61,460 nucleotides of DNA. It comes from Acidobacteriota bacterium. Its GTDB lineage: Bacteria; Acidobacteriota; Vicinamibacteria; Marinacidobacterales; Marinacidobacteraceae. Shown piece by piece: positions 8,411 through 16,322 of this stretch. Under the pieces are notes generated by a model. The model did no database searches, was not told the origin of the DNA, and worked only from the letters and a program-made list of their open reading frames with translations. The stretch is taken from assembly GCA_022826195.1 (NCBI GenBank), contig JAJDVI010000019.1:1-61460 (forward strand). Direction: 5' to 3'. A program made the translations under genes and the position numbers. The first letter of the stretch is position 1, and each line of letters starts with the position of its first letter.

Positions 8411-8901
8411 CTACCCCGCGCCGCCGGACCGCCCGCGCCGCTGGTAGGCGAGGATGGCCTCGTAGAGCTCTCGCCGCCGGAAGTCCGGCCAGAGGGTGAG
8501 CGTGGTCCAGAACTCGGTGTGGGCGCTCTGGAAGAGCAGGAAGTTGGAAACCCGCTTTTCACCTCACCCAACCGGCCGAGCGGGCGGAACCGGATGTCGT
8601 TGGCCAAGAGGTTGTCGGTCTCGAGCCGGAGATAACGCTCCACGAGCTCCAGGAGCGCCGCGACCTCCCCGGGAGGCCGGCGCCAGTTCTCGCTCGAGAA
8701 GGCGAAGACGGTGAGGGCGCCGAGTCCCAGCCGGGCGGCGCCCTCGACCGTGTCCCGCACGGACTCGACTCCGGCCGCGTGACCCTCGATGCGCGTGAGT
8801 CCCCGGGCGGCCGCCCAGCGGCCGTTCCCGTCCATGATGGCGGCGACGTGCCGCGGCAGCCGGGTGCGGTCGATCTCCGCGAGCAACTCGGCGGTTCCCA
8901 C
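8411..8901 (-). pseudogene. uppS: Isoprenyl transferase (uppS) with internal deletion and frame change
   Basis: UppS makes undecaprenyl diphosphate for cell-wall lipid carrier synthesis. The N-terminal part is intact (HVAAIMDGNGRWA, then VFAFSSENWRRP, to PLGRLGEV). The C-terminal end is also recognisable, but in another frame ([23 protein letters not shown], then [14 protein letters not shown], stop at 8411-8413). About 85 residues that normally lie between them, including the ALNYGGR and LLIRTxGE region, are missing at about 8560. The start is GTG 8901. As it stands the gene cannot give an active enzyme, so either a second copy exists or this is an assembly or recent deletion event. Confidence 0.82.
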
Positions 8902-8921
8902 CGCGCTGGCCGCGGGCCGCC

Positions 8922-10286
8922 TCAGGCGAACCCGAAGAGCGGCGGGAAGCCGAGCACGACCACCGCCGCCCACGCCGCGTACACCGGCAGATAGGCGGTC
9001 TGCCAGCGCTCGACGGCCGCGAACGGGCCGCGGCCGGCGACGAAACGGGCGTAGAGCCACGCCGACCATCCCAGGTTCCCCAGCAGCACGAGGTTCTCGC
9101 CGAGCGCCGCCACCCGGTTCGGGCTGAACCCGAACTCGGAGATGCGGGTCACGATCGCCGCCAGCGCCACCCCGTCGGCGACGAGCGCGCTGACCACCAG
9201 CACGAGCAGGATGCGGTCGAAGAGGTCCGGGGGCGCCAGCGGGTCGCGGGCCGAGACGGCGTAGAGCAGCAGGCCGAGCACGACGGCGAGCAGCAGGTCG
9301 AAGGCGATCAGCACCTCGCGCTCCACACCGACGCCGCGCCCGGTCCAGGCCATCGCGGCGAGCAGGGCGAGCAGCAGGCCGGCGAACAGCGGGGTGAAGA
9401 CCCGGGTGAGGACGGGCGCCATGTTCTCGATGACGCTCTGTTTCGCCTCCACCAGCCAGGCGCCGACGATGACCGCGCCGGCCGCCCCGCTCGGGAGGAT
9501 CAGGCGCTGCGCGGACCCCTCCACGTCGAGGCCGATCGCCTCGAAGCTGATGATCGTGAACGCGGTGAGCACCCCGCCCCCCAGCGCGATCAGCACGAAG
9601 TAGATGAAGAGTTCCCCCGAGAAGCGGACGAAGTCCATGCGCCCGGCGACGTTTCCCCACCAGCGTCCGCCGACGTAGGCCACGCCCACCGCGAGCCAGA
9701 GCGCGATCGGAAGGTGCAGCACCGCCAGCAGCTCGGTGTGGCCGCCCGGTTCGAACGGGACGAGGTTCACTGCCACCGCGGCGGCGGCGAACGCCCCCGC
9801 GAGCCAGAGGCAGAGCTTGCGGTCGAGGCCGCGTTTCCAGGCGAAGTACCCCGCGAGGAGGGGGAGGACGAACAGGCTGGCGTTCAGGGCGTAGAAGCCG
9901 CTCTCGCCGAACTGGTGGCCGAAGAGCTGGGGAAGCTGGATGGCGAGCGCCGCCGCGACCGCGAGACTGAGCACGACCGGGACCTCCCGGCGGGCGGCGC
10001 GGCCGGAGGCGGCGTCCTCCTCCGGGGCGGCCACGAGCTGCTTCCAGAGCCGGTCCGAGTGCTCGCGGGCGAACTCGCGGGAGACCGCGTCGAGCCGTCC
10101 CATGCGCTTCACGGCCACCAGGAACGCTTCGTCCCCGGCGAGCCCGGCTTCGAGGAGCGCCGCGATCTGGTCGCGGAGGTGGCCTTCGAGCTCGTCCACG
10201 TCCTCCGGACGGAGCGCCGGCTGCCGGCGCAGCCAGGTCCGCCAGCGGGTGATCTGCGCTTCGAGCGCGTCCGTGAGTTCGGTCAC
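8922..10286 (-). CDS. Multi-pass membrane protein with permease-prefix-like N-terminus
   Basis: This is a 454-residue membrane protein. Residues 1-90 are a soluble helical region (ALEAQITRWRTWLRRQP...DVDELEGHLRDQI) that resembles the permease prefix domain found on ABC permeases encoded next to PadR regulators. The remainder is about ten hydrophobic segments without a recognised catalytic motif. It lies 27 bp downstream of padR on the same strand, so PadR probably controls it. The transported substrate, if any, is unknown. The decayed uppS gene starts 20 bp after its stop. Confidence 0.7.
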   Translation of the reverse strand: MTELTDALEAQITRWRTWLRRQPALRPEDVDELEGHLRDQIAALLEAGLAGDEAFLVAVKRMGRLDAVSREFAREHSDRLWKQLVAAPEEDAASGRAARREVPVVLSLAVAAALAIQLPQLFGHQFGESGFYALNASLFVLPLLAGYFAWKRGLDRKLCLWLAGAFAAAAVAVNLVPFEPGGHTELLAVLHLPIALWLAVGVAYVGGRWWGNVAGRMDFVRFSGELFIYFVLIALGGGVLTAFTIISFEAIGLDVEGSAQRLILPSGAAGAVIVGAWLVEAKQSVIENMAPVLTRVFTPLFAGLLLALLAAMAWTGRGVGVEREVLIAFDLLLAVVLGLLLYAVSARDPLAPPDLFDRILLVLVVSALVADGVALAAIVTRISEFGFSPNRVAALGENLVLLGNLGWSAWLYARFVAGRGPFAAVERWQTAYLPVYAAWAAVVVLGFPPLFGFA

Positions 10287-10313
10287 CCGGGCTCCGCCTG
10301 ATCCCTCCGCGGG

Positions 10314-10658
10314 CTACACGAAGGCGAACCTCATCCCGGTCCAGATGCCTCGCAGCGCGGAGTCCACCACCTGCCACTGGCGCCGCTGCGCCGCCAGGTG
10401 CGCCGTTCCCTCGTTCGTGATGCGGTAGTACCGGCGCCGGCGTCCGGTTTCCGCGGTCGCCCAGCGCGCCTCCACGTAGCCGAACCGCTCGAGGCGGTGG
10501 AGCACCGGATAGAGCATGCCGTCGGTCCACTGGAGCTCGCCGCCGGAGAGCTCCGCCACGCGCCGGATGATCGCGTAGCCGTAGCTGTCGCCTTCGGCGA
10601 GGATGGCGAGGACGAGCGGCGTCGCGGAGGCCGCGACCAGGTCCTTGCCGATGTTCAT
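10314..10658 (-). CDS. PadR family transcriptional regulator
   Basis: This is a 114-residue winged-helix repressor. The PadR hallmark [18 protein letters not shown]...[25 protein letters not shown] is complete, followed by the wing [13 protein letters not shown] and a C-terminal dimerisation helix. It is adjacent to and upstream of the membrane protein gene at 8922-10286, the classical PadR/permease arrangement. A 36-bp symmetric site with ATACAT/ATGTAT arms lies 42 bp upstream, in the intergenic space shared with the divergent nqrC. PadR may therefore also influence nqrCDEF. Confidence 0.88.
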   Translation of the reverse strand: MNIGKDLVAASATPLVLAILAEGDSYGYAIIRRVAELSGGELQWTDGMLYPVLHRLERFGYVEARWATAETGRRRRYYRITNEGTAHLAAQRRQWQVVDSALRGIWTGMRFAFV

Positions 10659-10699
10659 CGCGGGTCTCGCCCACGAGGAGACCGGGATGCATCCGTCAG

Positions 10700-10735
10700 A
10701 TACATAACGACAGCATGCATTGATCTACAATGTAT
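10700..10735. promoter_or_regulatory. Probable PadR operator between padR and nqrC
   Basis: ATACAT (10700-10705) and ATGTAT (10730-10735) are exact complements. Midway between them, with nine bases on each side, lies ATGCAT (10715-10720). All three are centred on the same point. PadR operators generally contain ATGT/ACAT half-sites, so autoregulation of padR is likely, with possible control of the divergent nqrC. Confidence 0.65.
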
Positions 10736-10785
10736 GTCAAGCGCCGCGTTTCGGCGCGCCCGGACGCCGGACCGGCGGCTAACAT

Positions 10786-11574
10786 TTGTCCGCCTTTTTC
10801 GTGACCACCGCCCGCTACATCCTGGCGTTTGCGGGCGCCGTGTGCCTGGTATGCGCGGTGATGGTCTCCGGCTCGGCGGTCGCCCTCCGGGACCTCCAGG
10901 CGGCGAACGCCGAGCAGGAGCGCCAGCGCAACGTCCTCTTCGCCGCGGGACTCGCCGATCCGGAAGAGGAACTCACCGACGCCGACATGGCGGAGCGCTT
11001 CGCCGCGGTGAGGGCCGTGGTGGTGGACCTCGAGACCGGAGCGGAGCTTCCGGAGGTGGACCCCGCGAGCGTGGATCCGCTGGTGGAGGCGGGCATCACG
11101 GACTCCTCGCGGGCGGTGCCCGAGAACCTGGCGCGGGTGCGGCGGGTGGAGCGGCGGTCCGTCGTGTACCTCGTCGAGCCGGGCGGCGAACTCGACGTGG
11201 TCGTGCTCCCGGTGCGCGGGCAGGGGCTCTGGTCGGTGCTCTACGGCTACCTGGCCCTCGAGGCGGACCTCGACACGGTCCGCGGGCTCACCTTCTACGA
11301 GCACAAGGAGACCCCCGGCCTCGGCGGCGAGGTGGACAACCCGAACTGGAAGGCCCTCTGGCCCGGACGGCAGGTGTTCGGAACCGCCGGGGAGCCGATC
11401 ATCGAGGTGGCGCGCGCGGCCGCGGGGCCGGTCGCCGAGGACCCGCACCGGGTGGACGGGCTCGCCGGGGCCACCATGACCAGCCGCGGGGTCACGAACC
11501 TGCTGCGTTTCTGGCTCGCCGAGAACGGCTTCGGCCCGTTCCTGGAGCGGCTGCGCGTGGAGGCGGCCGGCTAG
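10786..11574 (+). CDS. nqrC: Na+-translocating NADH:quinone reductase subunit C
   Basis: This subunit of 262 residues has one N-terminal membrane helix ([24 protein letters not shown]) and a periplasmic FMN-binding domain. The flavinylation motif reads AGAT with Thr230 as acceptor, followed by TSRGV. The segments [11 protein letters not shown] and [14 protein letters not shown] are typical of NqrC. The start is uncertain: TTG 10786 gives the listed protein, GTG 10801 a slightly shorter one; no Shine-Dalgarno is clear for either. It is the first gene of the nqrCDEF half-operon and is preceded by the PadR region instead of nqrB. Confidence 0.92.
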   Translation: MSAFFVTTARYILAFAGAVCLVCAVMVSGSAVALRDLQAANAEQERQRNVLFAAGLADPEEELTDADMAERFAAVRAVVVDLETGAELPEVDPASVDPLVEAGITDSSRAVPENLARVRRVERRSVVYLVEPGGELDVVVLPVRGQGLWSVLYGYLALEADLDTVRGLTFYEHKETPGLGGEVDNPNWKALWPGRQVFGTAGEPIIEVARAAAGPVAEDPHRVDGLAGATMTSRGVTNLLRFWLAENGFGPFLERLRVEAAG

Positions 11575-11577
11575 GCG

Positions 11578-12201
11578 ATGGCCACCGAAACGCGGCGGGT
11601 CCTGATGGACCCGCTCATCCACAACAACCCGATCGCGCTCCAGGTGCTCGGGATCTGTTCGGCCCTCGCGGTCACCACCGGGATGCAGACCTCGGTGGTG
11701 ATGAGCGCCGCGGTGGTCGCGGTGATCGCGCTTTCCAACCTGTCGGTCAGCCTGCTCCGGAACATGATCCCGACGAACATCCGGATCATCGTCCAGCTCA
11801 CGATCATCGCTTCGCTGGTCATCGTCACCGACCAGATCCTGAAGGCGTACGTCTACGAGATCTCGAAGCAGCTCAGCGTCTTCGTGGGCCTCATCATCAC
11901 GAACTGCATCATCATGGGCCGCGCGGAGGCGTTCGCGATGCAGAACCCGCCGCTGAAGAGCCTGATCGACGGGATCGGGAACGGGATGGGCTACGCGGCC
12001 ATCCTGCTGGTGGTCGGGGCGGCGCGCGAGGTGTTCGGGGCCGGCACCTTCTGGGGCATCCCGGTGCTGCCGCTCGCTTCCGAGGGCGGCTGGTTCACGC
12101 CGAACGGGCTGATGAGCCTGTCTCCGGGCGCCTTCTTCGTGATCGGCTTCCTGATCTGGATCCTGCGGACCTTCCGGCCCGAGCAGAACGAGGCCGAGTG
12201 A
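11578..12201 (+). CDS. nqrD: Na+-translocating NADH:quinone reductase subunit D
   Basis: This is an integral membrane subunit of 207 residues with six predicted helices. Family segments include [25 protein letters not shown], the central [26 protein letters not shown] with the half-helix region, and [14 protein letters not shown], which carries the conserved Cys thought to ligate the intramembrane iron centre shared with NqrE. It starts four bases after nqrC and its stop overlaps the nqrE start (TGATG), so translation is coupled. Confidence 0.95.
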   Translation: MATETRRVLMDPLIHNNPIALQVLGICSALAVTTGMQTSVVMSAAVVAVIALSNLSVSLLRNMIPTNIRIIVQLTIIASLVIVTDQILKAYVYEISKQLSVFVGLIITNCIIMGRAEAFAMQNPPLKSLIDGIGNGMGYAAILLVVGAAREVFGAGTFWGIPVLPLASEGGWFTPNGLMSLSPGAFFVIGFLIWILRTFRPEQNEAE

Positions 12202-12818
12202 TGCTCCAGGACTACCTGAACATCGCGGTCAAGGCGATCTTCGTCGAGAACATGGCCCTGACCTTCTTCCTCGGGATGTGCTCGTTCCTCGCCGTCTCGA
12301 AGCGGGTCAGCACCGCGATCGGCCTGGGGCTGGCCGTGGTCTTCGTCCTCACCGTGACGGTCCCGCTGAACCACGCCATCAACGACTACCTGCTCCGTCC
12401 CGGCGCGCTCGGCTGGGCGCACGCCTCGCTCACGGGCCAGGACCTGTCCTTCCTGCGCTTTTTGACCTTCATCGGGACGATCGCGGCCACGGTGCAGATC
12501 GTCGAGATGGCGCTCGACCGGTTCTTTCCCACGCTCCACGCCGCCCTCGGCGTGTTCCTGCCGCTGATCGCGGTGAACTGCGCGATCCTGGGGGCGTCGC
12601 TCCTGATGGTGGAACGGGGACTCACCCTGCCCGAGGCGGCGGTCTTCGGCTTCGGGTCCGGGGTCGGCTGGCTGCTCGCCATCGCCGCCCTCGCCGGGAT
12701 CCGCGAACGGCTGCGGTACCACCACATCCCGGCCGGACTGCGCGGGCTCGGCATCACCTTCCTGCTCACCGGGCTGATGGCCATCGGCTTCCTGGCCTTC
12801 GGCGGGATTCAGTTGTAA
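12201..12818 (+). CDS. nqrE: Na+-translocating NADH:quinone reductase subunit E
   Basis: This is an integral membrane subunit of 205 residues, homologous to NqrD in inverted topology. It contains [24 protein letters not shown] with the conserved Cys near residue 26, and [16 protein letters not shown] with the second Cys. Together with NqrD it forms the membrane iron centre. It overlaps nqrD and is followed immediately by the GTG start of nqrF. No unusual features are seen. Confidence 0.95.
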   Translation: MLQDYLNIAVKAIFVENMALTFFLGMCSFLAVSKRVSTAIGLGLAVVFVLTVTVPLNHAINDYLLRPGALGWAHASLTGQDLSFLRFLTFIGTIAATVQIVEMALDRFFPTLHAALGVFLPLIAVNCAILGASLLMVERGLTLPEAAVFGFGSGVGWLLAIAALAGIRERLRYHHIPAGLRGLGITFLLTGLMAIGFLAFGGIQL

Positions 12819-14048
12819 GTGACAACCGTACTCCTCGGTGTCGCCGGCTTCACCGGGGTCATCCTGGCGCTGGTGGTGGTGCTGCTCTACGCCCGGAAGC
12901 GGCTGGTCGCGACCGGCGAGGTCACGATCCGCATCAACGACGACCCCGAACACGACATCTGCACCCCGGCCGGAGGCACCCTGCTCGGGACCCTGGCCGC
13001 GAACGGCCTCTTCATTCCGTCGGCGTGCGGCGGCAAGGGGAGCTGCGGGGTCTGCACCCTCAAGGTGCTGGAGGGTGGGGGCGCCGTGCTTCCGACCGAG
13101 CGCAGCCACCTGACGCGGGGCGAGGAGCGCGAGGGAGTCCGGCTCTCGTGCCAGGTCAAGGTGAAGCAGGACGTCTCGATCGAGGTGGCGCCGGAGCTGT
13201 TCAGCGTGCGCCAGTGGACGTGCCGGGTCCGGTCGAACCACAACGTCGCGACCTTCATCAAGGAGCTGGTCCTGGAGCTTCCCGCCGGGGAGGAGGTCCC
13301 CTTCCGGGCGGGCGGCTACATCCAGATCGACTGCCCGCCCTACGAGCTGAGCTACGAGGACTTCGACATCGAGGAGGAGTACCGGGACGACTGGGACCGC
13401 TTCAACATGTGGCAGTACCGGGCCACCGTCGCCGAGGACGAGGAGGTGGTGCGGGCCTACTCGATGGCGAACTATCCCGAGGAGCGCGGGGTCATCCTGC
13501 TGAACGTCCGGATCGCCTCGCCGCCGCCCCGGATGCCGGACGTCCCGCCGGGCAAGATGACCTCGTGGCTCTTCGCCCTGAAGCCCGGGGACGAGGTGAC
13601 GATCTCGGGTCCCTTCGGCGAGTTCTTCGCCAAGGAGACCGACAACGAGATGGTCTTCGTGGGCGGCGGGGCCGGCATGGCGCCGATGCGCTCCCACATC
13701 TTCGACCAGTTCCGGCGCCTGCATACCGACCGCAAGGTCTCCTTCTGGTACGGCGCCCGGAGCCTCCGGGAGGCGTTCTATCAGGACGACTTCGACGCCA
13801 TCGCGGCGGAGAATCCCAATTTCGATTGGAAGCTGGCGCTGTCCGAGCCCCTGCCCGAGGACAACTGGACCGGCTACACCGGCTTCATCCACCAGGTCCT
13901 CTACGACAACTACCTGAAGGACCACCCGAACCCGGAGGACGCCGAGTACTACCTCTGCGGTCCGCCGATGATGCTCAAGGCCTGCCTCCAGATGCTCGAC
14001 AGCCTCGGGGTCGAGCCCGAGAACATCGTTTTCGACGACTTCGGGTAG
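12819..14048 (+). CDS. nqrF: Na+-translocating NADH:quinone reductase subunit F
   Basis: This is the NADH-oxidising entry subunit, 409 residues. It has an N-terminal membrane helix (residues about 3-24) and a ferredoxin-type 2Fe-2S domain with Cys70, Cys76, Cys79 and Cys111. A ferredoxin-reductase domain follows with FAD motif [12 protein letters not shown]-binding [13 protein letters not shown] and the CGPPMM and C-terminal VFDDFG signatures. The start is GTG at 12819, directly after the nqrE stop. It ends the contiguous nqrCDEF block; the accessory genes GYD, apbE and nqrM follow. Confidence 0.96.
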   Translation: MTTVLLGVAGFTGVILALVVVLLYARKRLVATGEVTIRINDDPEHDICTPAGGTLLGTLAANGLFIPSACGGKGSCGVCTLKVLEGGGAVLPTERSHLTRGEEREGVRLSCQVKVKQDVSIEVAPELFSVRQWTCRVRSNHNVATFIKELVLELPAGEEVPFRAGGYIQIDCPPYELSYEDFDIEEEYRDDWDRFNMWQYRATVAEDEEVVRAYSMANYPEERGVILLNVRIASPPPRMPDVPPGKMTSWLFALKPGDEVTISGPFGEFFAKETDNEMVFVGGGAGMAPMRSHIFDQFRRLHTDRKVSFWYGARSLREAFYQDDFDAIAAENPNFDWKLALSEPLPEDNWTGYTGFIHQVLYDNYLKDHPNPEDAEYYLCGPPMMLKACLQMLDSLGVEPENIVFDDFG

Positions 14049-14091
14049 GCTCCATCGCACCACCGCGACACCTCGCCAAAGGGAGGACAGC

Positions 14092-14418
14092 ATGGCCAAG
14101 TACATGTTCCGAACCAACTACACGCAGTCCGGCCTGCAGGGGCTGCTCGCCGAGGGCGGCAGCGGCCGGGAGGGGGCGCTGCGCGCGACCGTCGAGAGCG
14201 TCGGGGGCACCCTCGAAGGCTTCTACTACGCCTTCGGCGACTGCGATCTCTACCTGATCGCCGACGTTCCCGACGAAGCGGCGGCCACCGCGCTCGCGCT
14301 GAACATCGCCGCGGCGGGTGCGCTCACGGTCCAGACGACCGTCCTGCTCACCGCGAAGGACATCGACGCGGCCGTCGCGAAGTCCAAGTCCGTCCAGTAC
14401 CGCCTGCCCGGCGCCTAG
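14092..14418 (+). CDS. GYD domain protein
   Basis: This small soluble protein of 108 residues belongs to the GYD family, which has a ferredoxin-like fold and no established biochemical role. MAKYMFRTNYTQSGLQGL opens the domain, and the segment GGTLEGFYYAFGDCDLYLIADVPDEAAATALAL is the family core. A good Shine-Dalgarno GGGAGG precedes the ATG by a few bases. It lies 43 bp after nqrF and before apbE, on the same strand, so it probably belongs to the nqr transcript. Whether it has any role in Nqr biogenesis is unknown. Confidence 0.85.
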   Translation: MAKYMFRTNYTQSGLQGLLAEGGSGREGALRATVESVGGTLEGFYYAFGDCDLYLIADVPDEAAATALALNIAAAGALTVQTTVLLTAKDIDAAVAKSKSVQYRLPGA

Positions 14419-14615
14419 GCGGCCTGGAACGCCGGCTTCAGCCGGCGCCGCCCACCGGAGGCGGGCGACGGGACGCACCTCATTCCCCGTGATGGCGCGA
14501 CGGCCTGGAACGCCGGCTTCAGCCGGCAGCGCCCGCCGGAGGCGAGCGAAACGCGCAGCGGCCGTTCGGAGCGCCGGCCTCTGGCCGGCATCGCGGCCCG
14601 CGAGGGCCGCGAAAC
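14419..14615. repeat. Palindromic repeats between GYD gene and apbE, partly inside the apbE reading frame
   Basis: A 40-bp unit containing CTGGAACGCCGGCTTCAGCCGGC occurs at about 14424 and again at about 14504; a third hairpin (CGCCGGCCTCTGGCCGGC) lies near 14571. They belong to the dispersed palindromic family. The second and third copies are translated as part of the predicted ApbE N-terminus (RRPGTPASAGSARRRRA), which explains its odd sequence. Confidence 0.7.
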
Positions 14616-15634
14616 GCGTACTCCTGTTCGCCCTCACGGCACTGACCGCCGCGGCCTGCGCCCCACCCCCCGACCCCGTCTGGTCCCTCGAAGGCGAGGC
14701 CTTCGGCACCCGCTGGACGGTCCGTATCCGGGGCCCGGAAGGGGACACTGAGTCCGTCCGGGCGGCTATCGAGACCGAACTCGACGCCGTGGACCGCAGC
14801 ATGTCCAACTGGCGGGCCGACTCGGAACTCTCCCGCCTGAACGCGGCCGCATCCCCGGCACCCGTCCCGATCTCGGACCCCCTGGCGCTGGTGCTCGAGA
14901 CCGCGCTCCGGGCGCACGAGGAATCCGGCGGCGCCTTCGACATCACTGTCGGCCCCCTGCTCCGGCTCTTCGGTTTCGGCCCGGACGGCGATCCGGAGTC
15001 GGCAGCGCCCGATCCCGAAGAGGTGGACTCCATCCGCACCCGGGTGGGGAGCCACCTGCTGTCCCTGGAGCGGCGGGACGCACAGGCCACTCTCCAGCGG
15101 CAGATTCCCGGCGTCGAACTGGATCTCTCCGGGCTCGCCAAGGGCTACGCGGCGGACCGGGTCTCCGCCGCGCTCACGGAACGGGGTTTCGCCGAGCACC
15201 TGGTCGAGATCGGCGGCGAGATCCAGGCGCGGGGCGAGTGGACGGTCGGCGTGCAGGACCCCTCCGGGGGGATCGCGACGACCGTCCACCGCGCGTTCCC
15301 GGTCCGGGACCTCGGGATGGCCACGTCCGGCGGTTACCGGGACTTCCGCCCGGCCGGCGGCGATGAGGAGGGGCGCTTCTGGACCCACATTCTGGACCCG
15401 CGCCTCGGCCGGCCGGTCGAACGGCGGGCCGGGTCCGTCACGGTGCTCGCCGACTCCTGCCTGGAAGCCGACGCCTGGGCCACCGCCCTCTATGTCCTGG
15501 GGCCGGCCGAGGGCCTTGAACTCGCCGAGCAACGGGGCATTGCGGCACTCTTCCTCACCGCCGGCCCCGATGGGGCGGTCGAAGAAATCGCGACCGCCCC
15601 CTTTGCCGCCGCAACCCGCGCCCCGGGCGATTGA
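14492..15634 (+). CDS. apbE: FAD:protein FMN transferase (lipoprotein)
   Basis: ApbE transfers FMN from FAD onto the Thr of SGAT-type motifs; its targets here would be NqrB Thr231 and NqrC Thr230. After a hydrophobic segment with a lipobox-like TAAAC, the mature domain shows FGTRWTVRI, the AVDRSMSNWRADSELSRLN segment, SGGAFDITVGPL, LDLSGLAKGYAADRV, the GGE motif and the DSCLEADAWATALYVLG end. The only in-frame standard start before the signal is ATG 14492, which makes the first ~45 residues repeat-derived. The true start may be a non-standard codon nearer the hydrophobic segment. The position in the nqr locus fits its role. Confidence 0.9.
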   Translation: MARRPGTPASAGSARRRRAKRAAAVRSAGLWPASRPARAAKRVLLFALTALTAAACAPPPDPVWSLEGEAFGTRWTVRIRGPEGDTESVRAAIETELDAVDRSMSNWRADSELSRLNAAASPAPVPISDPLALVLETALRAHEESGGAFDITVGPLLRLFGFGPDGDPESAAPDPEEVDSIRTRVGSHLLSLERRDAQATLQRQIPGVELDLSGLAKGYAADRVSAALTERGFAEHLVEIGGEIQARGEWTVGVQDPSGGIATTVHRAFPVRDLGMATSGGYRDFRPAGGDEEGRFWTHILDPRLGRPVERRAGSVTVLADSCLEADAWATALYVLGPAEGLELAEQRGIAALFLTAGPDGAVEEIATAPFAAATRAPGD

Positions 15635-15672
15635 GGCCGGGGAGGCCCGGGCTCCGCCTCAGTCTCACCACC

Positions 15673-15954
15673 TCAGAACCGAGCCTCGCGCCGTTCCTCG
15701 AGCAGCGCCTCAAGGATGCTGGTCCCGAGTTTCAGAGGTGGTCGGTCCAGGACTACTCGGCCATCGCCCCTGCCCGGGCGCAGAATGCCCGCCGCGATGA
15801 GTCGCTGGCGGTCGTCGTCCCGACTCGCCTCACACGGTACAAGTCGAGCCACGGGCGTGCCTCGATGGAGCACCCGAATCTCGCCGCCGCGCCGCACTTC
15901 GCGCAGATATCGCGAAAGGTTGGCCTTCAGTTCGGAAATGGACACACTGCGCAT
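15673..15954 (-). CDS. Phd/YefM-like antitoxin (orphan)
   Basis: This is a 93-residue protein. Residues 1-45 (MRSVSISELKANLSRYLREVRRGGEIRVLHRGTPVARLVP) are a textbook Phd/YefM DNA-binding antitoxin domain; the rest is an acidic/basic tail that would bind a toxin. No PIN or Doc/RelE toxin gene is adjacent: apbE converges from one side and nqrM starts on the other. CATGAT (15961-15966 on the minus strand) lies six bases before the start codon, suggesting a leaderless transcript. It may be a solitary antitoxin, perhaps the remnant of a module inserted between apbE and nqrM. Confidence 0.8.
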   Translation of the reverse strand: MRSVSISELKANLSRYLREVRRGGEIRVLHRGTPVARLVPCEASRDDDRQRLIAAGILRPGRGDGRVVLDRPPLKLGTSILEALLEERREARF

Positions 15955-16061
15955 AGGTCCATCATGATTGCGGATGCACGACCGAGCAAATCGTGGCGCG
16001 GCCTGAGAAGCCGCAGCTCCCCGCGAACGCGCCTCCCAACCGGGGGTAGGATGACCCCGGA

Positions 16062-16256
16062 ATGCTTCAGGCGCTCGGGGTCGTCCTCCTCTCGCTGGCG
16101 GTGGTCACCCTGTCCATCTTCCTGCTCGGGCTCGGCACGCTGCTGAAGGGCCGTTGCATCCTCCGCCGCTGCGGCGTCGAGGGGCCGGTGGGCGACGCCT
16201 GCGACGGATGTCCCCGGGCGGAGCAGCCGGAGCCGCAGCCTCCGATGGAGGTCTGA
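16062..16256 (+). CDS. nqrM: Probable Nqr maturation factor NqrM
   Basis: This 64-residue protein has one N-terminal membrane helix (residues about 5-28) and four cysteines (Cys32, Cys37, Cys47, Cys50) in KGRC...CGVEGPVGDACDGCP. NqrM (DUF539) proteins have the same design, one helix then KGSCGGL...CxxC, and are needed to mature the Nqr iron centre. They are often encoded just after apbE, which is the order seen here apart from the inserted antitoxin gene. The exact cysteine spacing differs from the Vibrio type, so I rate this as probable. The ATG at 16062 is the only sensible start. Confidence 0.65.
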   Translation: MLQALGVVLLSLAVVTLSIFLLGLGTLLKGRCILRRCGVEGPVGDACDGCPRAEQPEPQPPMEV

Positions 16257-16322
16257 TCCGGCCGCGGAACGGCGAATCGCCCGCCCGGCCATCCCGGCCG
16301 GGGGAACCGGCCCCATCCGGGC

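Noticed and set aside
6999..10785. Insertion sequence or transposon interrupting nqr
   Set aside because: No transposase, integrase or clear target-site duplication is visible at the borders; rearrangement or cassette gain is possible but the mechanism is not shown.
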